A DNA stretch of 10,155 nucleotides from Sulfurimonas sp. Its GTDB lineage: Bacteria > Campylobacterota > Campylobacteria > Campylobacterales > Sulfurimonadaceae. The notes beneath the pieces were generated by a model. The model saw only the letters and a list, made by a program, of their open reading frames with translations, was not told where the DNA came from and searched no databases. Positions 1-6,643 of the stretch are shown here, one piece after another; position 1 is the stretch's first letter, and each line of letters opens with the position of its first letter. A program made the position numbers and the translations under genes. Where the stretch lies: assembly GCA_027044845.1 (NCBI GenBank), contig JALUBM010000032.1, positions 1 through 10,155 of the forward strand, read 5' to 3'.

Positions 1-887
1 AAAGCCTCTCCCAAATGACGTATATCTAAAAAAACAGATTCGCCTGCTTGTATCTGTGTATCAATGGCTCGGCTTACCTCATCTCGAGGAGCGAGTTCAT
101 TAATAAAACGTTCTCCTTTAGAATTAAGCAAATACCCGCCTTCACCTCTGGCACTCTCACTAATGAGAATAGAAGAATTTTTCAGCCCAGTCGGATGAAA
201 CTGCACAAATTCCATACCTAAAAGCTTTGCTCCTGCCCTTTTTGCCGCAGCAATCCCATCACCCGTAGATGCAGTAGAATTTGTAGAATATTTGTCATAT
301 ATACGAGAATATCCACCTGAGGCTAAAATAACACTCTTTGCAAAATGATGTTCAAGTTCTCCGCTTCTCATGTTCAAAATCAATGCACCACAGACACTGC
401 CGTCTTCTTTTATCAATAAATCAAGAAGATACCGTTGACTTAAAATATAAATCTCTTTTTTCAAACATCGCTCATACAAGGTATGTAAAATTTTAAGCCC
501 TGTATAATCTTGTGCATAACAAGCACGAGGAGCAGAAGCACCGCCAAGCTGTCTTTGGGCAATTTTACCTTCTTGCGTACGAGAAAAACAGACACCGATT
601 TCATCAAGCCATGCAATTGCATTTGGGGCTTCACTGCACATATATCGTACGGCCTCTTCATCTGCCTCACCATGTGCGGATTTAAGCGTATTTTGAATAT
701 GGTCTTCAATGCTGTCTTGGCTGACATTACCGAGTGCCGCATTCATCCCGCCTTGAGCCATACATGTTTGACTTCGCGTTGGGTACTCTTTTGTAATGAC
801 TTTTACACTAACATCTGTCTCATTTGCAGCAAGTGCTGCACTAAGCCCTGCTCCACCTCCACCTATAATCAATACATCTGTTTTCAT
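1..887 (-). CDS. sdhA/frdA: Fumarate reductase/succinate dehydrogenase flavoprotein subunit, partial (C-terminal half off the left edge)
   Basis: This is the FAD subunit that interconverts fumarate and succinate; in this phylum it would serve respiration or the reductive TCA cycle. The ATG is at 887, with GAGG about 6 bases upstream. 295 codons are present, roughly half of the usual 550-600. Visible: dinucleotide-binding GGGGAG (residues 9-14), PTRSQTCMAQGG (36-47), substrate-site QFHPTG (229-234), SARGEGGYLLN (245-255) and PRDEVSRAI (267-275), whose R268 matches the catalytic Arg. The histidine that binds FAD covalently in E. coli SdhA (RSHT) is Gln40 here, so FAD is probably non-covalent. 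No Tat or Sec signal precedes the FAD fold, so the protein should be cytoplasmic, unlike periplasmic MfrA-type enzymes. L-aspartate oxidase is a distant relative, but the PTRSxT and QFHPTG contexts fit SdhA/FrdA/TfrA better. The iron-sulfur partner gene would lie beyond the left edge. Confidence 0.9.
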   Translation of the reverse strand, partial: MKTDVLIIGGGGAGLSAALAANETDVSVKVITKEYPTRSQTCMAQGGMNAALGNVSQDSIEDHIQNTLKSAHGEADEEAVRYMCSEAPNAIAWLDEIGVCFSRTQEGKIAQRQLGGASAPRACYAQDYTGLKILHTLYERCLKKEIYILSQRYLLDLLIKEDGSVCGALILNMRSGELEHHFAKSVILASGGYSRIYDKYSTNSTASTGDGIAAAKRAGAKLLGMEFVQFHPTGLKNSSILISESARGEGGYLLNSKGERFINELAPRDEVSRAIDTQIQAGESVFLDIRHLGEA

Positions 888-918
888 ACTACCTCACTCA
901 TATAATCTTCTTTTTTTA

Positions 919-989
919 TTTTTTCAAAGTGGCTTTTGGAGGCTTAGAACAAAACGAGGATTTATACTCTAAAAGCTACTTTGAAAAAA
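919..989. repeat. Long-armed inverted repeat between yqaA and the flavoprotein gene
   Basis: Arms 919-937 and 971-989 pair at 18 of 19 positions, with a 33-base loop. The single odd position is 931/977, a G-T pair on the plus strand and an A-C mismatch on the minus strand. The right arm includes the end and stop codon of yqaA (976-978). Neither side ends in a T tract, so it does not look like a standard intrinsic terminator. A weak -10-like TATAAAT lies in the loop (960-966, minus strand) and could start a flavoprotein-specific transcript. The 88-base gap 888-975 holds nothing else I can support except the flavoprotein's Shine-Dalgarno. Confidence 0.6.
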
Positions 990-1386
990 GTATCACCAAT
1001 AAATAATATCTTATAATCCGTAAACTTCCTGCAATTATAACAAACCAAACAAACTTTAACCTAACGAGTCCTGCAACTATTGTTAGTGGGTCGCCAATAA
1101 CTGGTAACCACGACAGTAAAAGAGCAAAATATCCGTATTTATGCCCGTACAAAAAAGCCTTTTTACCTATAAAAGAGTGAAACAGCTTTCTTTTTGTCTT
1201 TTCATATAAAAAATAACCCAAATAATAGTTAAATATAATAGCCAAAATATTGCCGCTTGATGCAAAAAATAGGGCATGCACAAAAGGCATATCATTTTTT
1301 AAAGCAGCCACAAAGGCAAGCTCGGAGGAGAAAGGAAGAATTGTTGCCGCTAAAAAAGCAGAAACAAAAAGTGCAAGTTCTGCCAT
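976..1386 (-). CDS. yqaA: YqaA-family inner-membrane protein (DedA/SNARE-associated-like)
   Basis: A 136-residue membrane protein, close in length to E. coli YqaA (about 142), whose transport role is not firmly established. Visible signatures: FLAATILPFSSE (11-22), matching the E. coli FLSATLLPGNSE stretch; GN at 45-46; SWLPVIGDPLTIVAG (92-106), matching the family's SW(M/L)PVxGD motif; and RIIRY (123-127) near the C-terminus. Hydrophobic segments around 5-30, 36-60, 85-106 and 112-134 suggest a re-entrant-loop topology like the DedA superfamily. The start at 1386 lies 5 bases after the dehydrogenase stop and lacks a clear Shine-Dalgarno (CTAGCCCTT-ATG), so translational coupling is likely. 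Its stop codon is inside an inverted repeat. The family call is firm; the substrate is unknown. Confidence 0.88.
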   Translation of the reverse strand: MAELALFVSAFLAATILPFSSELAFVAALKNDMPFVHALFFASSGNILAIIFNYYLGYFLYEKTKRKLFHSFIGKKAFLYGHKYGYFALLLSWLPVIGDPLTIVAGLVRLKFVWFVIIAGSLRIIRYYLLVILFSK

Positions 1387-1391
1387 AAGGG

Positions 1392-2318
1392 CTAGAAACT
1401 GCTTTTTATATTTTCACACACTCGGGCGATGAGTTTTTCTCTTGCCTCAACTGATGTCCATGCAATATGCGGTGTCATATAAAGTCGCTCTTTATTCTTT
1501 ACATGTAAGAGTGGACTTGTCTGTACTAACGGCTCTTTTTCAAAAACATCAAGTCCAAAGTAAATCTCTTTTTCATCTACAAGTTTTGCAACAGCAACTT
1601 CATTAATAATACCACCACGACCAAGGTTTAAAACAACAGCACCTTCTTTACATGTAGATAATGCTTTATAATCTAAAAGATTTTTTGTTGTCTCGTTCAG
1701 CGGTGCATGGATTGTTATAATATCACAGCTTTGTAATAGTGTCTCAAGATTCACTCGTTGAAAATCTTGGGTACGATTTACGCCGCTTGTAGAGTAGTAA
1801 AAAAGCTCTGCTCCAAAACATTTAGCAATATTTGCAACTCCTCTGCCTATTTCACCAAGACCGATAATCCCCCATTTTTTCCCTTTAATTTCAAAAAATG
1901 GCTGACTTACATCTGTAAAAATTCCACTTTTTGAATAAACAGCATTTTTAACGCTTTCATCATAATAACGAGAATGACCTAGAAGATAAAACAACATTGA
2001 AAAAGTGTGTTGCACAACAGAATCAGTAGAGTATCCTGCAACATTTTTTACCAGTATGCCTAACTCTTTTGCGGCTGCTAAATCAACATTATTGGTTCCC
2101 GTTGCTGCCACACAAATCAGCTTCAGATGCTTTGCTTTTTGCATATGTTCACTCGTTATAACGACTTTGTTTGTTACTATAACTTCTGCATCACGAATGC
2201 GTTCTTGCGTTGCATTTGTAGATGTTGTTTTATAGTTTTGAACACTGCCAAAAGCTTCAAAACAAGATAAATCGGTTTTTCCAAAAGTCAGCGTATCGAG
2301 TAAAACAATTTTTCTCAT
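1392..2318 (-). CDS. D-2-hydroxyacid dehydrogenase, glycerate dehydrogenase/hydroxypyruvate reductase type
   Basis: A cytoplasmic NAD(P)-dependent oxidoreductase of 308 residues, normal for the family. The Rossmann motif GLGEIG is at 153-158. The catalytic triad is visible: R234 in NLGRGG, E262 in DVFEKEP, and H284 in TPHIAW. The Trp after TPHIA is typical of glycerate dehydrogenase/hydroxypyruvate reductase members rather than PGDH (TPHIGG), and no C-terminal ACT domain follows, so it is not SerA. The residue that usually sets NAD preference, the Asp ending the second beta strand, is Ser176 in FYYSTS (173-178), which suggests NADP(H) use; this is an inference. The start codon at 2318 abuts the purT stop directly (TAA-ATG), so the two are co-transcribed and probably translationally coupled. 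Exact substrate is unknown: glyoxylate, hydroxypyruvate or another 2-keto acid. Confidence 0.9.
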   Translation of the reverse strand: MRKIVLLDTLTFGKTDLSCFEAFGSVQNYKTTSTNATQERIRDAEVIVTNKVVITSEHMQKAKHLKLICVAATGTNNVDLAAAKELGILVKNVAGYSTDSVVQHTFSMLFYLLGHSRYYDESVKNAVYSKSGIFTDVSQPFFEIKGKKWGIIGLGEIGRGVANIAKCFGAELFYYSTSGVNRTQDFQRVNLETLLQSCDIITIHAPLNETTKNLLDYKALSTCKEGAVVLNLGRGGIINEVAVAKLVDEKEIYFGLDVFEKEPLVQTSPLLHVKNKERLYMTPHIAWTSVEAREKLIARVCENIKSSF

Positions 2319-3488
2319 TTACATATCTTTTATTTTTGTGATTAACTCTCGTGCTTTTTCTAAAGCCGCATCTACTTTGTCAAATACAAGTGCTACTGCT
2401 AAACGACGTCCTTTATGTGCTTCAGGTTTGCCAAAAACTCTTATATAAGAGTTCTCAGAAAAAAGTGTATCATCCACATCAACCACAGGGGCAAAAGTAT
2501 TTTTTTCACTTTTAAATGCCGCAGATGCTCCATCTCCGTAAAAAGTAAAACCAAGAGGTAACCCTAAAACAGCACGAAGATGCAGTGCAAATTCACTCTG
2601 ACTTTGTGTAATAAGTGTTACCATTCCTGTATCATGCGGACGAGGAGAAACTTCTGAAAAATAGACTTCATCGCCTTTGACAAAAAGTTCAACGCCAAAA
2701 AGCCCTTGACCGCCAAGACCGTCTGTTATCTCTTTTGCCATTTTTTGTGCATTTGCTTTTGCCACTTCGCTCATCTGCATCGGCTGCCATGAAAATACAT
2801 AATCACCGTCTCTTTGTTCATGCCCAATAGGCTCACACATAACAGTTTCCTTGCCATTACGTGCTGTAAGCATTGTAATTTCATAATCAAAATCAACAAA
2901 AGCTTCTACAATCAGCTCACTTGCATCCCCGCGTGCTTCTTTGGCTTCTTCCCAAGAAGCAGGAATATCTTCTTCACTTTTTGCAATACTTTGCCCATGT
3001 CCTGATGAACTCATCACAGGTTTAATAACACAAGGAAAACCAAGCTCACGTGCGGCTTTAAGCATCCCCTCTTGTGTTGTTACAAATTTATAAGGTCCTG
3101 TTTTAAGACCCAAAACTTCTGCTGCAAAGGTACGAATATTTTTTCTGTTCATTGTCTTACTTACCGCATTAGCATTTGGAATAACATTATAACCTCGGTC
3201 TTCTGCTGCAAAAAGAGCATCTATGTTAATGGCTTCGATTTCAGGTAAAATATAATCAGGCTTTTCACGATAAATAATTTCTAAAAGAGCATCTTTATCA
3301 AGCATATTGACAACATGTGAACGGTGTGCCACTTGCTGTGCGGGAGCATTTTCATAGCGGTCAACGGCAATAGTTTCAAGCCCTAAACGCTGTGCTTCTA
3401 TAATAACTTCTTTACCAAGCTCACCAGAGCCGAGCAACATAATTTTTTTTGAATTTGATTTAAGGGGAGCAGTAAATTGCATAAGCAT
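2319..3488 (-). CDS. purT: Formate-dependent phosphoribosylglycinamide formyltransferase (GAR transformylase 2)
   Basis: PurT makes formyl-GAR from GAR, formate and ATP in purine synthesis, the folate-independent alternative to PurN. The 389 residues match E. coli PurT (392) end to end. Visible: [12 protein letters not shown] (17-28); [10 protein letters not shown] (41-50); PEIEAI (82-87), a GAR-binding stretch; the ATP-grasp core [12 protein letters not shown] (156-167); FGVELFV (264-270); [16 protein letters not shown] (278-293), with metal-binding Glu and the substrate loop; and FGKPE (352-356). The Lys usual after SSSG is His164. Two starts are possible. Met1 (3488) sits only 3 bases after AAGGA; Met3 (3482) sits 9 bases after it and is better spaced, so the true start may be 3482. 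It heads a purT-dehydrogenase-yqaA operon. Its initiation site is inside a perfect hairpin. Confidence 0.97.
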   Translation of the reverse strand: MLMQFTAPLKSNSKKIMLLGSGELGKEVIIEAQRLGLETIAVDRYENAPAQQVAHRSHVVNMLDKDALLEIIYREKPDYILPEIEAINIDALFAAEDRGYNVIPNANAVSKTMNRKNIRTFAAEVLGLKTGPYKFVTTQEGMLKAARELGFPCVIKPVMSSSGHGQSIAKSEEDIPASWEEAKEARGDASELIVEAFVDFDYEITMLTARNGKETVMCEPIGHEQRDGDYVFSWQPMQMSEVAKANAQKMAKEITDGLGGQGLFGVELFVKGDEVYFSEVSPRPHDTGMVTLITQSQSEFALHLRAVLGLPLGFTFYGDGASAAFKSEKNTFAPVVDVDDTLFSENSYIRVFGKPEAHKGRRLAVALVFDKVDAALEKARELITKIKDM

Positions 3489-3518
3489 AATTCCTTCAAT
3501 TTTTATTGAAGGAATTAT
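3487..3518 (-). promoter_or_regulatory. Perfect hairpin sequestering the purT Shine-Dalgarno and first start codon
   Basis: Arms 3487-3500 and 3505-3518 are perfect 14-base complements around a 4-base loop (AAAA in the minus-strand RNA). In the minus-strand RNA the 5' arm carries UCCUU, the 3' arm carries the AAGGA Shine-Dalgarno, and the stem also takes in A and U of the Met1 codon. No U tract follows the stem (GCUUAUG), so it is a poor intrinsic terminator, although it is the only hairpin after flgE. It forms in RNA reading through from flgE. RNA started at the overlapping -10 promoter would begin inside the 5' arm and lack most of it. Confidence 0.75.
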
Positions 3519-3522
3519 ATCA
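3514..3522 (-). promoter_or_regulatory. Extended -10 sigma-70 promoter for purT operon
   Basis: The minus strand reads TGATATAAT, a perfect TATAAT (3514-3519) with the TGn extension. It lies in the 48-base gap after flgE and is preceded by T-rich sequence (TTTTAACTCTATTTTGA). No -35 hexamer is evident; Campylobacterota sigma-70 promoters commonly lack one. The expected start is about 3506-3507, giving a leader of roughly 20 bases that begins inside the left part of the hairpin. Confidence 0.6.
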
Positions 3523-3536
3523 AAATAGAGTTAAAA

Positions 3537-5291
3537 TTACTGTTTTAAGCCTATAAGTGTTTGAAGAAGCTGATCTGAAGTCGTAATGGTTTTCCCATTT
3601 GCCTGAAAACCACGCTGAATGATAATAAGTTGTGTCAATGCTCGTGAAAGGTCAACATTTGACGCTTCAAGGGCAGAAGACTGAATAAATCCACGTCCCG
3701 CTGTTGCAGCAGTACCAATAATAGGATCACCTGAATTGGCAGTCTGATTGTAAACATTCCCCCCTTCAGAGGAGAGTCCTTCATTGTTGGTAAATTTTGC
3801 CATTGCTATTTGTGCCAATCCAAAGGAGTGCCCATTTGAAAAAGAACCTACAAGTGTTCCTGATTGGTCAATTCTAATCCCAGTTAAATCACCACCCGTA
3901 TAACCATCTTGAGAAATTCCCGAAGTTGCTGAGGCACTATCGAAGCTTGTCATTCCATCAAACTTATTTGGCGTTCCAAAATCCAAATGAATAGTCTGAT
4001 TCTCTTTTGAACCATTATGCGCAGTAAAAGATATATTTGTAAGAGAATTTGTTGATAATGCACCCTCATTTGTAAAAGTAATTGAACCTTTTTTCTCATT
4101 TTTTGGATCAGTTGTATTAATTGTTCCTGGATCAGGAACCGATATTACTTCATCCCATTTGCTTGCAGAGACTTTTCTAAATGCTGTACGCACTGTATGT
4201 TTTGTTCCTAGCGAATCAAATACATCAATACTACTTGAATGAGTTGCAGCATTAATATCCTGAGAATATGCTTGTGAACCTGCGTCTCCTGCAGGCAAAA
4301 CAGATTCCAAGGCTCTTATACTATCTGTAAATTTTGTATTTTCTGTCTCATCATCTGTATCTGCTTCTACTTTAATATCTAAATCAGCACTACCAGCATC
4401 TTTTGTAGCCGAGTTATCTATGACAATTCTTCCTGTATTATCTACACTTACTTTTACTGTATCGCTCACAGCACTTGCATCTTGTTTAATTGCATCTCGT
4501 AAATCTTTTAGTGTTGTAAAGTTATGATCTGCACTCTTGTTCCCATTATATTCATAACTTTTATAAGTACTACCTCCATCATAAGAAATCTTTATACCCT
4601 GATTCTGTTTAAGAGAAAATGCCTCTCCATTTGCATTAAACATAAAACCTAAATCACCAGAATCCACTTTGTTGCCATTTGAATCATTAGCATCGGTAGC
4701 ATCAGCTTTTATTTCATATGCATGAGAATAACTCTTCACGGTTGGTCCTGAGTTGAGATTCGCTTTTAGGACTATATTCTGTGTTGCTTGTGCAGGTGTT
4801 GTAAGCCCTGGGGCAATATTGATACTTTGGATCGGTGCCGTAGCATCCACTTTACCTGTATCAGGATCACGCACCCAACCTTGTGCAATAAAACCATTAT
4901 TATCTACAAAGTTTCCTGCAGCATCAAATTTAAAATCCCCTGCTCGAGTATATTTATATGTAGTACCAGCATCAGGTGAAATAATAAAAAACCCATCACC
5001 TTGTATGGCAACATCTGTATTTTTACCTGAATTTTGGATAGAACCTTGAGAGAAAATTCGTGTCGTAGAACTCGCCGTAGAACCAAGACCTACCTGCACA
5101 GGATTCTTACCACCAAGCTTTCCCTGAGGTGCTGTCCCAATTCCTTTTGTTTGTGCCAAAAGATCTGAAAAGTTTGCACGAGAGTATTTAAACCCTGTCG
5201 TATTAACATTTGCAATATTGTTTGATTCTACATCCATCGCAACTTGATGTGACTGTAATCCAGAAACCCCAGAAAAAAGTGATTTTAACAT
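3537..5291 (-). CDS. flgE: Flagellar hook protein FlgE (584 residues, likely the main hook subunit)
   Basis: FlgE polymerises into the extracellular hook linking rod and filament and is exported by the flagellar type III apparatus, so no Sec signal is expected. The N-terminal rod/hook motif is visible (SGLQSHQ at 10-16, SNNIANVNTTGFKYS at 23-37), as is the D1 motif NTDVAIQGDGFF (91-102). A D2-type stretch is at about 351-450 (SIDVFDSLGTKHTVRTAF). The C-terminal signature is SNVDLSRALTQLIIIQRGFQ (545-564) plus ANGKTITTSDQLLQ (565-578). Residues about 182-345 form an extra Asp/Ser/Asn-rich insert relative to short hook proteins, as seen in longer Campylobacterota hooks (often 700-860 residues). 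The ATG at 5291 has AAAGGA 6 bases upstream. The gene has its own sigma-54 promoter and follows a shorter FlgE paralogue. Which paralogue builds most of the hook is inferred. Confidence 0.93.
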   Translation of the reverse strand: MLKSLFSGVSGLQSHQVAMDVESNNIANVNTTGFKYSRANFSDLLAQTKGIGTAPQGKLGGKNPVQVGLGSTASSTTRIFSQGSIQNSGKNTDVAIQGDGFFIISPDAGTTYKYTRAGDFKFDAAGNFVDNNGFIAQGWVRDPDTGKVDATAPIQSINIAPGLTTPAQATQNIVLKANLNSGPTVKSYSHAYEIKADATDANDSNGNKVDSGDLGFMFNANGEAFSLKQNQGIKISYDGGSTYKSYEYNGNKSADHNFTTLKDLRDAIKQDASAVSDTVKVSVDNTGRIVIDNSATKDAGSADLDIKVEADTDDETENTKFTDSIRALESVLPAGDAGSQAYSQDINAATHSSSIDVFDSLGTKHTVRTAFRKVSASKWDEVISVPDPGTINTTDPKNEKKGSITFTNEGALSTNSLTNISFTAHNGSKENQTIHLDFGTPNKFDGMTSFDSASATSGISQDGYTGGDLTGIRIDQSGTLVGSFSNGHSFGLAQIAMAKFTNNEGLSSEGGNVYNQTANSGDPIIGTAATAGRGFIQSSALEASNVDLSRALTQLIIIQRGFQANGKTITTSDQLLQTLIGLKQ

Positions 5292-5335
5292 TTTAAATCC
5301 TTTAGTTTTTAAATAAACTGATTATAAAAATACAT

Positions 5336-5351
5336 AGCAAAAAACGTTCCA
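5336..5351 (-). promoter_or_regulatory. Sigma-54 (RpoN) promoter for flgE
   Basis: The minus strand reads TGGAACGTTTTTTGCT, against consensus TGGCACG-N4-TTGCW: one mismatch, with the required GG-N10-GC spacing. It sits in the 66-base gap between the two FlgE-family genes. The predicted start is near 5325, leaving a leader of about 34 bases with an AAAGGA ribosome site. RpoN control of hook genes is established in Campylobacter and Helicobacter. Confidence 0.88.
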
Positions 5352-5357
5352 ACCTAA

Positions 5358-6623
5358 TCATCTTCCACCCATACTCAGTGCTTTTTGCATCATTTGATCT
5401 GCTGTAGTAACTGACTTTGAATTTGCATCATATGCACGCTGAAGAATAATAAGATCTGTTAAACCATAACTCATTTGTACATTTGAGCTTTCAAGTTTAA
5501 AATTTGACATATTCGTGCCAATAACATTCTTGCCATCTTTATCTTTAAAGAAAATTGCCTCACCACTATTAGAGGATTCTTCAAAATGAGTTCCGCTTAT
5601 TCTATTTAATCCTTGATCATTTTGGAAATGATATACTGCTATTTTCCCAACACTACTTTGCATACCGTTTGTAAAAGTTGCGATAACCTCACCATTTTTA
5701 CTGAGATTATATCCTTTCAAATCTCCACCAATTATGCCATCTGTATGGCTAGATACACTTATATTATTGTTAGAAATTGCAACAATACCGCTATAAGCAC
5801 TCCCCAAATCAACACTCACAGGTGTACCATTATTGTCAATCGTAGTTAAACTACTTGATACTAATGCTCCCGTGGCATCAAAAGATACTTTCCCATTTTT
5901 TTTATCATATACAGTTTTACCATCTGAGCTTTGTGTCGTTGCAACAACGTCCCATTGTGTACCTGGTGGTGTTTGTGGTTTTGCCAATGTAAAACTTAAT
6001 TTTAAATTATTGTTATTATTTTTATTATCTACGACTTTAGCACTCATAGTCCTTGTCGCATCTTCTGTCCCAAGATTTCCTATAAACGCAGCTTTAGATG
6101 TCGGTTTAGGAGGAAAAGTAAGTGTTTTTGGAAAACGAAGTTTTTCTTGAGAACCAATATCATTTAATTTCACTTCTGAAAGCTGTTCTGTTAATACATC
6201 ATCACTACTAATATTATTTCCCATTGTTCCAAGAACATGATAACCATTTTGTGTTACCAGATCATCATTTGCATCAAAACTAAAATCACCATCACGTGTA
6301 TATAAAGGTTTATCATTTCCCTTAACACCGAACCATCCATTACCAAGAAGAGCCAAATCGGTACTTTTCTCTGAATTTATAAGAGAACCTTTTTGCTGCA
6401 TCATAGGAGAAGCTTGAATTTGTGAACCAAGCCCTACACTATTGTTACTGGGACTTGTAGATGAATCTGTTGAGAGCATATTTCCAAAAAGAGAAGAAAA
6501 TTCATAATTTTCGCCTCTAAATCCTACCGTATCAATATTTGCCAAATTGTCAGAAACAATATTGATAGCCGTGGAATTTGACTTAAGACCAGAAACTCCT
6601 GTATAAAAAGCTTGAGTCATCAT
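5358..6623 (-). CDS. flgE: FlgE-family flagellar hook-basal body protein (421 residues, second hook-like paralogue)
   Basis: This is a FlgE/FlgF/FlgG superfamily protein, an axial flagellar component exported by the type III system. The N-terminal motif is SGLKSNSTAINIVSDNLANI (11-30) followed by DTVGFRGENYEF (31-42). The D1 motif is STDLALLGNGWFGV (87-100), and YTRDGDFSFD is at 108-117. The C-terminal signature spans 378-411 (ESSNVQMSYGLTDLIILQRA, then ANSKSVTTADQM). Length is close to short enteric FlgE (about 400). The rod motif deviates from the common NNIANVNTTGF (DNLANIDTVGF), and the D1 motif is less canonical than in the neighbouring 584-residue FlgE. An Asn run (202-206) marks a surface loop. 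The start at 6623 has AAGGA 8 bases upstream; Met2 is an alternative. It lies 20 bases after flgD, so it belongs to the fliK-flgD operon. It may form a hook segment or junction; its exact role is not clear from sequence. Confidence 0.88.
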   Translation of the reverse strand: MMTQAFYTGVSGLKSNSTAINIVSDNLANIDTVGFRGENYEFSSLFGNMLSTDSSTSPSNNSVGLGSQIQASPMMQQKGSLINSEKSTDLALLGNGWFGVKGNDKPLYTRDGDFSFDANDDLVTQNGYHVLGTMGNNISSDDVLTEQLSEVKLNDIGSQEKLRFPKTLTFPPKPTSKAAFIGNLGTEDATRTMSAKVVDNKNNNNNLKLSFTLAKPQTPPGTQWDVVATTQSSDGKTVYDKKNGKVSFDATGALVSSSLTTIDNNGTPVSVDLGSAYSGIVAISNNNISVSSHTDGIIGGDLKGYNLSKNGEVIATFTNGMQSSVGKIAVYHFQNDQGLNRISGTHFEESSNSGEAIFFKDKDGKNVIGTNMSNFKLESSNVQMSYGLTDLIILQRAYDANSKSVTTADQMMQKALSMGGR

Positions 6624-6643
6624 AATAAAAATCCTTAAATAGA

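Noticed and set aside
1..887. L-aspartate oxidase (NadB) for the left-edge flavoprotein
   Set aside because: NadB also has non-covalent FAD, but the PTRSxT, QRQLGG and QFHPTG contexts align better with SdhA/FrdA/TfrA.
461..905. Open frames on both strands inside the flavoprotein region (461-742 minus, 510-905 plus)
   Set aside because: They overlap the flavoprotein frame, which carries clear SdhA/FrdA motifs; their translations are Cys/Thr/Ile-rich with no family resemblance and no ribosome site.
901..906. Plus-strand TATAAT as a promoter
   Set aside because: It points into yqaA antisense with no plus-strand gene downstream and no other promoter element.
3487..3518. Intrinsic terminator for flgE
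   Set aside because: The hairpin is perfect but no U run follows in the direction of flgE transcription, and the purT start codon lies in the stem. It could still slow polymerase, so some termination is not excluded.
4753..5049. Plus-strand open frame within flgE
   Set aside because: It is antisense to the conserved FlgE N-terminal region, shows no recognisable domain and looks like a codon-bias shadow.
5300..5320. Small hairpin upstream of the 584-residue FlgE start
   Set aside because: Only about 5 A/T-rich pairs (AGTTT/AAACT) with a loop in a very AT-rich leader; likely chance.
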